NCBI GenBank assembly: GCA_019096155.1
Contig: JAHCVI010000003.1
Coordinates: forward strand, 3,968,001-4,032,000
Direction: 5' to 3'
Length of the DNA: 64,000 bases
From: Staphylotrichum longicolle
Lineage: Eukaryota > Ascomycota > Sordariomycetes > Sordariales > Chaetomiaceae
A model generated the notes under the pieces. It did not search any database. It saw only the letters and a list, made by a program, of their open reading frames with translations, and was not told the DNA's origin. Position 1 is the first letter of the stretch. The number at the start of each line of letters is the position of its first letter. Shown in pieces: positions 22,998 to 35,290 of the stretch. The translations under genes and the position numbers were made by a program.

Positions 22998-24054
22998 TGA
23001 GTGGGTGCCATATGCTTCATGGCTAGGAGAGCACACGAATTCGTTCTGTGAACTAGTGTTTCCTCTGTCCGCACCAGATGGACTGCGACTTCAACATGGC
23101 CCTGGTTAGAATTGTTGATAGGATAGGTAATCAGATGATAATGATCAGTGGTTGTACTCAAATAACCGTCCTGCCGGACATTGGTATTCTTTTCCCTATA
23201 AGTTGCCTTACCTTTTTGTGCATCTGTTGGGCCCATATGACGGTCTTGAACCAGGCATCGACATCCGGAATCTCCGAGTACGTCAACAGTGCCCTCTCTC
23301 CAGCTTTCACAAGACTGCGTGAAGCTGCAATTTTGCCCCCACTCACCTCCCGTGCTCACCAGATCCAGGATAACGGGCAGCAAAGCCTTCCACCCCAGCG
23401 TCAGAACCAGGAACTTTGAATGAGCTGAAGGTCCTGGTCTTATCTTCTCTGCTTTGGACCCCTAATTTCGTCTCCCCTGTTTTTTTGGGAGGCCCAACAG
23501 TCACAGGCTCACGGTCATTCGTTTGAAACATGGTCATTCACGGTCCGGATAGAGGTACCTGACTTTTACTCTTTGCTGAAGATAACCCCCTATTTGGCAC
23601 ACCATCCACCCATACCCAACAGAATGTAAATCACGCGGCTCTGGATCATGTTCTCACCTTCCCTCCAACAGCAGGCACGTTTTGTTTGACAAACAAAGCA
23701 GTTATGACATGTTACTCCAGTAGGAAAGAAACCCTCCCAAGGCTGTGAAATCACTGGAATATACCAGGTATTCGGTCAGTTGAGGGAGATAATAACCAAA
23801 TTAGAGGTAGGTATCATCATTCAGGACCCAGATTCCAAAACAGCAGCACCATGACGCATTACCAGGAACGTATCCATCCATGCTCCTCCAAAATTACCCC
23901 ATGACACCCCCTTTCAAACGGCAAACGCCAAACCACCCGACAAAATGCTCACTCTTGAAATGCTCCCCAGAACCTCACTCATCCCATGCCGCAAGAATAC
24001 CACGTCTTATTAAACCCTCCAACCCCTTCCTCGGCCCCCCAAAAAGCCACTTCC
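22998..24054. other. Intergenic between hydrolase and membrane protein gene
   Basis: Both flanking genes end here (convergent). I see no gene, tRNA or clear repeat. Confidence 0.5.
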
Positions 24055-26648
24055 TCACTTTCTTCCCCCCGCCCAAGTATGCTCCCACGTCCTAAAACTA
24101 AACGCGCTGCCCCTCGCCCTCGGCTGCCCGGGCCCAAACGTCGCGACCCTCGTCCGTTCCAACACCTCCCTCGGCGCAAACCCATAATACACCTTGCCCC
24201 CCACCACCCTCGGACTGCCCACCTCCCCCCACCCCCTGCCCCCCGGCGTCCCCAACCCCACCGCCGTAGCCGCGGGCGTGCCGTTCGGCCCGGGCTCCGC
24301 CACCACCCCATAACCCAATTTCATCGCCAGGATCTCGTCGCTGACCTCCCCCCACCGGCTCGCCTTCCACGGCAGGCTCTCGAGGCAGGGGGCGCGCGTG
24401 GCGGCGACGATGCTCGACACGTGCACGTCGCGCACGTGGAAGTTGTTCTGGCTCAGCGCGGCGGAGCCCAGCACCACGGCGAAGGTGGCCGCGCCCATGG
24501 CGAAGGCGTACGCGATCCACAGGTCGCGGCGGTTGTAGGCGTAGGCGTTGGCCACGCGGGTGCGCGTGCAGGGGTAGGCGAGCGCCGGCGCCGGGCCGGT
24601 GGTTGCGTTGCCGGTGCCGAGGTCGCGCCCGGAGCGGGAGGGGTCGGCGGCCCAGGCGACGACGACGAATCGCGGGTTGGAGAGCAGCGAGAGCGTCATG
24701 TTCTCGTAGAACTGCTGGATGTCGGTCATGAGCGTCGGGTAGGGGATGTAGGTCTCCGGGTCGATCAGGGAGGTCTTGGTGACGGACGACTCGACCTGGG
24801 CCGAGGGGGCGAAGGTGATGATGCCCTCGAGGTAGGCGCGCAGCCGCTTGCCGAGGGAGTGGTATGCGAAGACGAGGCGGTAGTTCTCAAAGTCGATTGG
24901 GAGGACGTAGTTGGACTCTGGGGTTGCAGTGATGACGTCCCTGGTGCCGTCGTCGGCTAGGATGTCGGGTTGGTAGGTGGTGTCGACGATAGGGTGGAGG
25001 TAGTCGCGCTTGAGAATTGTGGTGGTTTGCTGGGACAGGGTGTGGTTGAAGTGGACGGTGTAGTTGGTGAGGTAGTGCTCGCATTGGAAGACGACTGCCT
25101 CGTAAGCTGTGTCCCAGCCCGGCGCCGTGTTGTTCCCCGGAAGGTTGCCAGGGTCTTTGGGAACTGAATGGCCAACGAGCAGAACGGGCTCCGTCCGGAG
25201 AGCACCAAGATGCTTTGGATAGGGGAGTTTTGCCTCGGTCAGATTGATCTGGTACCGGAAGTAATCCCCCAGGTTGGTCATGGCCTGGTAGCTGAGGTTT
25301 CCCATGGGCATTAACTGGCTGGCGTTGATAGGCAATCCTTGCTTGTGGAGCTCGTGGTCGTCAATGAAAGCACCCCTGGCTCGTTCGGCGCACTTGTATC
25401 CGGGGGCTTTGAACGAGATGGTGTAGCTGCAATTCCAGCCGGCGCCGCACGTCTCGAGGGCGGCGTCACGTCTTGGAATCACGGCGTGAGTGAGAGCGCT
25501 CTGGGCCGTGGTCAGGTCGACGTGGCCGCTAGACTCGGTCCAGTAGTCGAAAAAGGTATCGTTGAACGGCGTGTCGACGAGATTTTGCGAGTCTGGAACG
25601 GTACAGTTCCACAGTGAAAGAGAAACTCCACGAACGCCATTGACTCGGTCGACTTTTCTCCAGTTCTTCGTCTTTTCGTGCTCAAAATTGAGGGTTCGGA
25701 TCCCATGGCACATTTCCTCCCGAGTTTCCAGAATGGGGGCTACCGTCAGTGTGGCCGGCGTCAGGATGACGGTCAGGGGAAAGAGCCTGCGATTGTCAGC
25801 AAGACGGAGATGACCAAGGCACCTCTTCGTTCTTACCATGCCAGCGCCGCCAAGCAAGCAGCCGCGCGGCCTTTCTTGAGGAACTCCCAGTTCAGCATCA
25901 TCAGTGGCTCGTCCACGGCGGAAAACAGGCTGTCGATGGTCTTGAGACGCAGTACGTTCAGGATGACCGTTGTCCAGATTTGCTGTCTGTAGGCGAAGAC
26001 GACGGCAGCGACCAGGGACGCCTTGGAGGCATACGACAGGAGACCCCCGAAGCGCATCATGCGGATCTGATCGTCGGCTGGCTTCCCGTCCAGATGCAGG
26101 TAAAAAATGTGATGGCCGAGGGCAAAGGCGAATCCGAGACAGAACATGGCGTACATGGGCCATCCCCCGTAGACCAGCTTCCATCCTTTTGTCCTAGTCA
26201 ACCAAGCAAACCGGGGGTTCCCAGGGGGGCCGGGTGGTGGTGAAGCGTCATAGTGCGGTGGGTAGTAGTATGTCGCGCCGTATGGACTGTTCAGCTCGTA
26301 TTCTTGCGGTGAGATGGTGGTTTTGGACGAGTCGTTGGCAAGCTGGGGAGTGCCAGGGGGGCTGTCTTGCTGGAAGGAATCCCGAGAGACGACCGGATGG
26401 TATCCTGGAAACTGTCCGCCGGATTCGATGCCCAAGCCCACGCTGGACGGAGTCTCTGCGCCGGCGCCAGTGTTTCCGGGCGGTGGGCTAGCGGGCGCAA
26501 AAGAAACCCGCGAGCGTTGTGGCGGCGGTGATGGGTATGTGAGGTCTGGTGTTGGCGCCATGGGGTCCCACGAAGGATCATGCCTGGGTGGTTGCTGGAA
26601 CGGGTCATAATACTCTGGCCGAGGCTCTGCCGAGGATTGTTGGTCCAT
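24055..26648 (-). CDS. Large multi-pass membrane protein with N-glycosylated ectodomain
   Basis: An 847-residue protein of a Sordariomycete family of unknown function. Databases often carry an unconvincing 'formylmethionine deformylase-like' label, and I see no deformylase motif. Exon 1 is 25837-26648 and exon 2 is 24055-25786. The intron splits a Trp codon. Residues 1-145 are disordered, Pro-rich and cytosolic. Transmembrane helices follow at about 155-180, 195-220 and 262-290 (the last spans the splice and continues as LFPLTVILTPATLTVAP). A large ectodomain (about 300-700) has many N-x-S/T sites and Cys pairs (ETCGAGWNCSY). A final helix (about 716-740) precedes a cytosolic tail with EILAMKLGYGVV. 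The ATG at 26648 is the first in frame. Confidence 0.85.
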
Positions 26649-28336
26649 GGCGGTTGTCAAAAGGCGAGAGATGCATGGATGACCGGGTTGGAGCAAGCAA
26701 CAAAGCCTGTTGGGGACCGAACGGGGGTTCCCAAAGTGGCAGTTAAGACAGAGGAATGCTGAGAAGAGGGGGGATGCACGTCATTGAGGCTGGCCAGATA
26801 AAGTTGGCCGCTGTTGCTGCGACCTGAAAGTGGGTGTCTGTGTGTGAGAGGTTACACGGGGATGTCGCGGAACGTCGTTCCATTGTTGGGTCCACGAGGC
26901 GGAGGGGGGGGGAGGGCAGCACCGAGAGCTGTCAAGCAGCCGAGAGCGCCAGCCAAGTTTCAACCCTCCCCCGTCTCCCATCCCCATCCCCGCACCACCT
27001 TCACTTGCACCACTTGCACCGCGCCACCACCGGACCGGCCCGAGTTGTTGAGCACGCGAGCCTGACGGGGCTGGAAAATGAGAATAGAAACAGGCTGCGG
27101 GGCGAGGGCGGGCTCAGGATTCTGAACCCCCAGATTCGCAAGCGCGCTTTGCCAAATGTGATGAGCTGGCGGTCCGCTTGCTGGTTTGCAGGGTGGCTGA
27201 GGGCCAGGGCAAGCGGCCGCAAGCGTCTTGGGCGGAAGCTAGCTGGGGCGATCATGCAAGCCCTGCAGACGTTGGAACCAACAGCTTCCGCAGCTGCACC
27301 TCTGAGTGGCTGTCCTCGGGCCGCAGCCCCCAACAGAGGAGTTGCGCCAACATGGACTGCAGCATCCGGTCATTCTTCAAAGGGCACTGGAAAATGGTTG
27401 ATCGGCAATGCGCGCGTTGAGCGCGAAAATCGGGGAGGCGGGTATTTGTGGAGTGTTGTTGTTTATGAGATAATACCTTAAGCTCGGTGTTGTTTCTCGG
27501 TTGGATATTGAGAGATTGCAACTGACCAAAAATCGAGAAGTTTCGAAACTGAGAGAAAACAAAGCAGGGTCAGGGACCGACCATCAACAAAGAGCCAAGA
27601 AACAACTGGCGAAAAAGAGGGTTCGTCCGATGCCTTTCGGCCCCTGCAGCCAACCGCCAACACCCGACGTTGCAGGTCTCTGGTCAAAGCCCCAACATGC
27701 GCTTTCGGCAGTCAGCCAAAGCAAACCAAGACGTCACTGGGTCCTCCAAAGTCGAGGAAGTTCAGGTTGGCGTCCGAGCCTCCCACCCAAAAACACCCCC
27801 CTCCAACAGATGCAAAGTGCACTCACCAAGGCTGAATTATGCAACGCACCTGATCCCGTAGAAGGCAACCTGCTTCAACCGAGGCTCTCTGTCTGTGTTT
27901 GAGAACAACTCGTCCCGGATTTCCTCTTCGCTGGGAAGTCCAAACTCCAAAGATGTTGTAGTAGGTAGGTAGTTAAGGCACCGACCCTAGAAAGATTACC
28001 TTAGTAGAGCCAAAAGTCGACGAGAAGACGTATAGGTAACATGCGATAATAACGCAGATATCCATGGTTGTAAATATCGCGTGGATGAAATCAAATTAAT
28101 TGGATGACTGCAGCGGTCCAACTTGAAGTGACCATTAAAAAGGAGACCGCGCGTGTGTGACATGAGGCACAGCAATATTGAATCTGTTCCATCTAATAAT
28201 TCAATGTTAATAAGGTCACATCTGACCCCTTCTTTCTCATTTTTCTCTGGTTCCAAGAAAGCTCGCAGCACCTCATCAACTCCACAGCCTTCTCTCGCTA
28301 CAACCCATCGCCAACGTCCAAGATCACCACCACCCA
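26649..28336. other. Intergenic, probable divergent promoters
   Basis: The flanking genes are transcribed away from this region. I found no supported gene. The open frames are long only where GC is high and have no linked splice sites or domains. Confidence 0.45.
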
Positions 28337-29011
28337 ATGTCCGCAGGCGAAATCGGGCCCTGGGGGCCTATCGTATACCTTACCGCAGACGAGCTGGTCC
28401 AGCTCAATAAGCCGGTGATGGGCCGTCTCTCCCAGCCGGGCCGGCGCCTGCTCTGGAGCCTCCAAGGACCCCTCAGCTCGGCCATTTCGGTCCTCGCCGA
28501 GGACGAAAACCCCAACCCAGACGGGCCACGCGAACCCTACTTTCGCCACGGCGGCGACGGCACCGACAGGTGGCACCCCATCAGCAACGAGCCCGTCACG
28601 GAGCAGCGCCTCACAACCCTCACCGTCACCGAGGAGAACCTGAGCGGCTGGCAGGACGAGTGGTGGAACATCAACGGGGAAGGGTTCGACGAGGACGCGC
28701 AGCCCGCGCCGGGGGACCTGCCCCCGACGTTTGAGCCGCTGGTGGTGACGGCGTCCAACGGCGAGTTCGTCTCGATTCACGACTACGTGTCGGCGGTGCA
28801 CCCCTGGCTGATGGCGGGGCGCGAGCAGATCCTCCGCGCGAGGCACGTGGCCGACGACCACTACGTGCCGGGGCTTGTCGAGGAGAGGCTGTTGGTGGTG
28901 GCGCACGATGCGGAGCTAGTCTTTGTGGTGGACGAGCAGGAGTGGCTTGCTGATCTGAGGAGCAACTTTGAGGAGAACAGGCGCCGCCGGGAACAGGGGT
29001 CCGCGGGTTGA
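28337..29011 (+). CDS. Small conserved unknown protein
   Basis: Single-exon frame of 224 residues starting MSAGEIGPWGP, ending before TGA. The protein is acidic and Trp/Pro-rich, with GWQDEWWNINGEGFDEDAQ near residue 110, then FVSIHDYVSAVHPWLMAGREQIL. It has no signal peptide, membrane helix or recognised domain. A C-terminal helix of charged residues (RSNFEENRRRREQ) could be coiled. Codon usage matches neighbouring genes, which supports a real gene. No function is assigned. Confidence 0.7.
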   Translation: MSAGEIGPWGPIVYLTADELVQLNKPVMGRLSQPGRRLLWSLQGPLSSAISVLAEDENPNPDGPREPYFRHGGDGTDRWHPISNEPVTEQRLTTLTVTEENLSGWQDEWWNINGEGFDEDAQPAPGDLPPTFEPLVVTASNGEFVSIHDYVSAVHPWLMAGREQILRARHVADDHYVPGLVEERLLVVAHDAELVFVVDEQEWLADLRSNFEENRRRREQGSAG

Positions 29012-29527
29012 GGGTTATGGGCGATGCGGTATTGGCTAGTTGGTGAAGCTGAGGCGCATTGATCGGAGAAGTTGCAACAGAGAGATGGTAGAAGAATGGC
29101 GGTTTGTGGCGCCAAGCTCAAAGAGCGCAGTATTGACGGCGACCAGATCTGTTTTGTGTGGTGTCGAGACCGCCAAGTCCGCTTGCACGGGGGTGGCTTC
29201 CACATCTACTAGCTCGGGTCATTGGGTAGGTACTTATGGTGTATTGGTGGAGCGGATAAGTTTGACCTCAAAAGAAAAGGCAGACTCCAGTCAGGGTCAA
29301 AAGGGAGAGTCTCAGCCCAGTCCACATTCACATCACGCGTGGCACCTCGCGTTTTCCTCACACTACTCCAGCCATTGCCCACGAGTCAAACAACTTCAGA
29401 GGCTACGATTTGTTACGGCACTCAGATCACCTCCAGTTGTCATCGTGAGCTGGATCGTTTGGAGCCAACGCCAGTGTGCTGGTTTGGTTGGTAATGGAAT
29501 CCCATTGAGAGCCAAAAGGAATCTTGA
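29012..29527. other. Intergenic
   Basis: 3' flanks of two convergent genes. Nothing else seen. Confidence 0.5.
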
Positions 29528-30789
29528 TCAAGTACGCAAGTCGCCACCAGCAGCGCTGCGCTCAAGGTCAATATACTCTCCGTTGCCCGGCCCCGCAGTA
29601 GTCCACGCTTTTCCCAGGCTCTCCATCCTCACTACAATGCCCTGCTTGGATCCTGTCGCCCGCAGCCCATCCGATTGCACTTGTCTCAGGCTGTTGGTGT
29701 CGGTGATGGTCTGTCTGGTCTTCCAGAACTTGAACAGCGACTTGAGCCACGGGACGCAGCCGCAGATGAGGCCCAACTGGACCTCGACGGCCGTCCATAA
29801 CCACAGATGGAAGCCATACCATGTGACATCGTACGTCTCCTGGAGAACGTAGTGGAGCCAGTAGATGCGGATGCAGCCGGAGAAGACGACAATTAGGCCG
29901 AAGCTGAAAAGTGTGATGAGGGCGAGGCGCTGCGAGAGCGGTAGCTTGATATGGTAGAAGGTTGGGAGCGGAAGCACCCATACAAAGAAGTCGAGGATCG
30001 GGGTGATACAAGTATGGGCGAGCAACATCGGGGCTTCATCGAAACAGTCATGCGGGTATAGCGTAAGGTTCCAATAGCTCTGGAAGGGACTAATTACAAT
30101 ATGATTAGCAACCTGATTTATCCTAGTATAGTATCGATAGTTTCCGAGTATCTTGGAACTTACTGGCATTGGCTAAAGAGGGCAATTAGAATAGAGACAT
30201 TGGCTAGTGCTGTAAGCCAAATTCCAACGACTTGACAACTCATTAGCTACTGTCTGTTTCCTGATGAGTTAGAGTCCAGGCAGTAAGACCTACTGCTCAA
30301 GCGGCGGAACCAAGTGCCTCGTGGCGCAAGACGCAGGTAGCTAACACATATCGAGATCTTGGCCAGCGCCGTCGCTAAAATAAACAGGGCCTGGGCGGCA
30401 AACGAGATCTGGCGGCTAGCTACCATTTCATCCGTGGTCAAGTCCCAGATATGAATGTCCCACCCATACCGGGAAGAAGCCAGGACGACGCAGGTGGTAA
30501 CTCCTATGTCGAAGACCTAGATATACAGGCAAGGGTGAGTTAGCTGTCATGTCTGGTTGCAGGAATGGTATCTGGTATGAATCCTTACTGCTGCGCTCAG
30601 CATGAGCCAGTCGTCCCAGTCGACGCTTCGCATAATATATGCTCTGACATAGAAACGCAAACCCAGACACAAAGTGCTGATCGACATGGCAAGAAGCTCG
30701 ACAATGACGAGAGCAGGGCCCCGGGTCTCTGGGTTGGTGTAGTTTGGGGCCGGCCACGAGGCTACGACGTCGGGAGGCGGCTGCCTCAT
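29528..30789 (-). CDS. Rhodopsin-domain (PTH11-like) integral membrane protein
   Basis: Seven-helix membrane protein of the fungal rhodopsin-domain family. Some members (PTH11) sense surfaces or ligands. The ligand here is unknown. Exons are 30589-30789, 30294-30516, 30164-30230 and 29528-30089, in phase, giving 350 residues. Family marks are LRFYVRAYIMRSVDWDDWLML near the first cytosolic loop, FAAQALFILATALAKISICVSYLRL, the QCHPFQSYWN extracellular segment rebuilt over exons 3-4, and the PTFYHIKLPLSQRLALITLFSFG helix pair. The C-terminal tail is Ser/Thr-rich. The nearest relative in the window is the similar gene 2.3 kb away on the same strand. Confidence 0.88.
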
Positions 30790-33097
30790 GGTGGCAAAAA
30801 GGTGATGGGAGTGAGGGGCGGAAGGAACACAAGTATCAGGGCGTGTTGACGGCACCGGCCTGAGCGTTTCGTCAAGATTGCGCTTGGCTGGCTGTGCAGT
30901 TCATGTGTCATGTGGCTGCCCCCGAGCCGAGGAAGGGGAAGGATATAGAGAACAGGACTGGAAGTCAGGGAGACATGTACGCTATCTACGTGTAAAACGC
31001 GGCGCGTCATGTTCATGTTGCTCAGCGTCTAGGTGATGAACTCTGCACCAAATTCGCACCGATACCTAAGGGGATGTGATGGTAAACTGCAGAAGATCCG
31101 CTCTGCGGCAAGCTCCGTCGGACGTTTGACATCTGGATAGGCCTAGACGGGCCGATTCACCACCCATCGTTCATAACGCGCAGGCCAAGACTGGGTTTAG
31201 TTTGCCACCCCTAAGGGGCCGACAGGAGCCCCGCGCAATGCAAGGCTACTTGTTACGTTATCTGGTCTCCAGCTGTGTTGCCAAGTTTGTTGTTCTCTGG
31301 CCTGTTCGCTCTTTGCAAAACGTCGAGAGCCAAGAGCGAAGGGTAAGTCTCGAGATGGCTTCTCCCAGGATTTGCGTGTTGAACTCAACTGCGCAACCGA
31401 AGGTCTACGAACCGGGGTAACCCGCGAGCACTTTTACGCCCTAGGAGAAGGGATCATAAACCACGAGCGGCTCATTCGTACCTAGGGGCCAGGGAGACTC
31501 AGGAGTGGATCATTGCACGCCGATGATAGGGCAAGCCCCCGCTTCCCCAGACGCAGACATCCCCGCTTCCCCAGACTGGCACGCCCCTAGTTGATGGTTT
31601 CACTAATTTCGGAGGGACAGTCGAGATGCCTTCGTTTTTGGTGGGGCTGTCTAAACTCATCCAACTGCTTTCAAGACGCGGGAGACCAGCGGTTAGTCGT
31701 GTCCCGCACCATCTCTCAGACGCATGCTTATCCAGGACAGCCATGCCATCTCTTGGGCGCAGACAAGAATAGGGTGAACACAGTCCTCTCTCAAGTCCAA
31801 AGCGCATTTAGCTTGATGTAAATGGGTTATCGTATGACCCATTGTCCTCCGCACCTCTTTCACCCACGTTGGCTACCTATCTATGGGTGGCATGATGTTA
31901 ATATCAGATTATACTACGATGATATTATCCTACGTCGAAGATTTTAGTTGAAAAGGCATTCGCAAGAGCAGAACTGTTGGCGGCTGTGTCTATGATTTCC
32001 TCGGAGGACAGCCCCCGGTTCTTCCAGACGTGTTTGGCAGGGCAAAGTAGCATACGAGCGCGGCGTTACATGCGCGCTGTTTAATTGGGCACACCTGCCT
32101 CAAGTTCAGATGAGTTTCAGCATATCAGGGGAGGTGTGGATTGTCCCCCAATACGCTGGAGTCAGCCCTAGCTGGCCAGGAACCTGGGCTGAGCTGGGGT
32201 CGCCCGCAGATTCCTGCAGAGCAAGGTTTCCCAGAGCATCATCATGGCCTCGTCGCTCAGGGGCGTCAGAATCGCCGATCGGAGTTCAAGCTGTGCCACC
32301 TATCCCAGCAACCATCGGAATCCGCCCTCAGCCGCCCCACCACGCAGGAGCAATAGCTCCTCGTCCACGCCACCTCGTACTCTTTGGTGCTTCCTCCCTG
32401 CCTGTTCCCACATCCATATGTGCTAGCTGGTACTGGTTGACAAAGACACGGGTAACGAAGGCACAACCTTAAGACACTCTCGGGACACTGAGAACGACGA
32501 ATTGCAATACGACAAGTGAAAGTACCAGAACCACTCCAGAAACAAATTTGGACGCGTTGCACCTGTAGCGATCCGGCTTAAGACGCAGGGCACATGAGCA
32601 CGTCCAGCTTGTCCGGCTCTTGACGCCGTGGTTTTTTAACGAAGCTCTCCAGTCTCGACGAGCATGCTAAAGACGGTGTTAGACGAGGCGTTCCTAAGCG
32701 TCTTTCCCCTGACCCCAAATACTGTCAAGTCACCATAATCGTCAATAACTCCTCAATCTCCTATAACATAAACCTTCCATGCAATGCCTCCTATAGTGTT
32801 CTTTGGGTTGAGATCGCGAACAGTAACGCTCGGGACCTCTACCTGAGGCTGCTTGTGATGATTATTACAAATCCTCTGTCTGCTTGTGCCGTTCATGTGA
32901 CGCGTTTCAGAGCTGCAACTTGAGCGACATTTGGCTCCGCGCCAGCCGTAAGTTTCCACGGCAACAGCCTCACCTTGATCATTATTGCTGGTTCTCACCC
33001 TAGGGCGTTCCCTCCTTCTGCCTTTCCTCGCTCTTGAACCGTCAAGGGTTACTAGTGGGCATCAAAAGCTGACAAGGTTAGGTATGTAATAGTTATA
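30790..33097. other. 2.3-kb gap between two related membrane genes
   Basis: No supported gene. A 16-bp direct repeat CCCCGCTTCCCCAGAC occurs at 31537-31552 and 31561-31576. AT-rich stretches (about 31880-31960) alternate with GC-rich ones. The frames at 32110-32560 are open on both strands but match nothing I recognise, and may be a decayed element. Confidence 0.4.
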
Positions 33098-34331
33098 TTA
33101 CACTGCGTCATCGCTGCTAGATGTACCGCTCGCATGTACGGCGCTACTGAACTCTGAGGCCGTCCGTCCCAACTGCGCTCGGCACGCGAATGGCGCGGAA
33201 GCTGAATCCTGCCTCCCTGGCTCCATGATAATGTCCTCCCCAAAGCGACGAGAGAAACAGCTGCGCAGCAATGGGCGCAGCGTCGGGATGCAGAGACATA
33301 CGATCGAGCATGTTACTTCCGCAAAGCACCAATACACCGTTTTCACCGACGCCCAGGTGAGGTCCGGATCTTGTAGAGATGGGCGGATGGTGGTCAGCCG
33401 TAAACCTGATATCACGCATGTCCTGGAATGAAATCAGCGGCTGGGCAAAGATACGTGGGAAAACGGAGAGCACATACAAGAAGCCTAGGCAGAATACGCC
33501 TATCAAAATAATCTTATGTAGGGGGGGTAGCGGCAGTGTCTTCAGCAAAGGCAGTGGCATCATGAAGATGAAAACATCGGTGACAACATGCACAATGCCG
33601 TGGCCCGTCCAAAACCAGACACGCTTCTCGCACCCCCAGATTGGGTCAAGAGGATCCCAATTCTTCGACAGCGGAAGGCAGATGGTCGTCCCGCCTACGA
33701 GGCCGGCAAGGGTCCAGACGACGAGGAACGCCAGGAAGACGTCACAGATCCGCTGAAAAGAAGGCAGCGGGAAGATGCGCCGGTACTGGAGGAGGAAGGT
33801 GGCCTTTAGGAGCACGAGATAGAAGTGGTAGCCCAGCGATGTGAAAAAGATGAGCTGCAGCTTGGATTAGCCTGGTCACGATCTTGTTGAAGATGGGTCG
33901 GGCCATATTGTCAGCAGGTATGTACCTTTAAAAACGCTCTCCTCTTGTCCATAGGCAGGTTGACGAAATGCCTACCGAGTCCAAGCCTCGTTGCTATGGT
34001 ACCGAGTCAGCATTGAGTGCGCCGGACCGGGGCTTGTGCGCATTACCATATATGACTCCGATGGCCGTTGCGACTGTTGAGAACTAATAATGGTATTAGA
34101 ACCCCCCTGCTAGATACTCGAGCCAACTCAGAAGGCAGGGGTTATCACCAATGTGGCGGCCAGGGCGATATCATCGTTGCCAAAATCTCGGAGAACTCGG
34201 AGCCGAACATAGAAGCGTAAAGCCACGACTACCACGCACACGAGAAGAAATACCACAGCAGAAGCGATTAAGCCTCCGACCATGCTTTCCTGCCCGTTGG
34301 GAGATTTGCGGGTTAGGTTGATTTGGTCCAT
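33098..34331 (-). CDS. Rhodopsin-domain integral membrane protein, second copy
   Basis: Same family as the gene at 29.5-30.8 kb. Five exons (34149-34331, 34047-34083, 33926-33993, 33455-33854, 33098-33405) join in phase to 331 residues. The tiny second exon (37 bp) is needed to give LFSTVATAIGVIY, and exon 3 gives LGRHFVNLP. Family marks include RFYVRLRVLRDFGNDDIALAA, KLIFFTSLGYHFYLVLLKATFLLQYRRIFP, CPL-like loop CLPLSKNWDP, and the SVFPRLRLTTIRP junction before the last helix. The tail is Ser-rich and predicted cytosolic. Ligand and role are unknown. A Ty1/copia relic begins about 320 bp from its start codon. Confidence 0.86.
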
Positions 34332-34653
34332 GCTGACCCCGTGCAGCGTCCAGGGGCTTGCCTGTCAGCTATGGCACGCAGCGAAACCTGTCACTCCACG
34401 GCATTTGAGGCTTGCGTTCTGGGTGTAGTCCACAAAGTCCTCCAGTCATTGATCCGTGTGCCATCCTTTATGACAAGATGCTGTGAGACGGAAGACGGAC
34501 ACACTTTGCAGGATTCAGGGCGTTGGTTTTTTTTCTTTGGGGATGTCTTGCCACCACTCTCGCTCAATCAAACAATTTCTACACCCGTCCCATTCCTCCG
34601 GAACCGGGTATCCACATCCGACGAGAGCTTGATAGGGTAGCGCCATTGGCCAC
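34332..34653. other. Promoter of rhodopsin-domain gene
   Basis: About 320 bp between this gene and the retroelement relic. No other feature seen. Confidence 0.45.
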
Positions 34654-35275
34654 TTGATGTCATCTGGTGCGGTCGAAGAAGGTTTAAAAGGACACCATCG
34701 ATCTGTATGGCCACTAACCCTGAAGAGTGTGGCATACGTTCCAGACTTTGCCACAGACGTCGCGTCGCTCAAAAAAGACCGAGAGAGCAGGGCGTTCAGT
34801 GGGACACACGCCCTCAAACAACGCTCCTCAGAAACCCGAACGGCACGGTGCTTGGCTACGTGGAAGACCACTATGACCAACAATTCGTGCTTGAGTATAT
34901 CCCCGAAGATCTGACCGCGCCGCTTTCTTCACACGCCGCAACCAGTTCAACTCGTGGACACTGACGCCCACGCAAGGCGGGAGCGTATCGCTGGCACCTA
35001 CAACTCGGACATCCTGTCCCCGGAGCTCTCGAGCACCTGGTCAACAGCACGCAAGGCGTCAGAATCAAGGGTGTCACGACCGCAGAGTGCGACTCTTGCG
35101 CGATAGGCAAAAATGCACCGACAAATTTAAAATTAGAGTACAATCTCACCAACTTTCGTCATGGTGAAAGACTCGCCCTCGACTTTCACGACTTCGAACC
35201 GGATGAAGCGGGTTACAACTCACTGCTGCTAATCGTCGACAGGGTCTCGGGATACATGTGAGATTTCTACCTAAC
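34654..35275 (+). mobile_element. Relic of a Ty1/copia retrotransposon pol region
   Basis: Broken fragment of a copia-type polyprotein. The order is the segment after the protease (AYVPDFATDVASL in one frame, then a shifted frame through VEDHYDQQFVLEY), the GAG pre-integrase zinc-binding motif (WHLQLGHPVPGALEHL ... CDSCAIGK) and the start of the integrase core (RLALDFHDFEPDEAGYNSLLLIVDRVSGYM). It carries one frame change near 34750, an in-frame stop at 34962 and a TGA at 35259 where the family has Trp. It ends abruptly about 16 bp from the stop codon of the WSC gene. No LTRs, protease, reverse transcriptase or RNase H were seen, so it is dead. The stop that replaces Trp fits a G-to-A or C-to-T change as in RIP. 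Confidence 0.8.
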
Positions 35276-35290
35276 CTAGCCCCTCCCCCT

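Noticed and set aside
23986..24960. 324-codon plus-strand open frame
   Set aside because: Antisense to the large membrane protein gene, Pro/Arg-rich, no splice or domain support.
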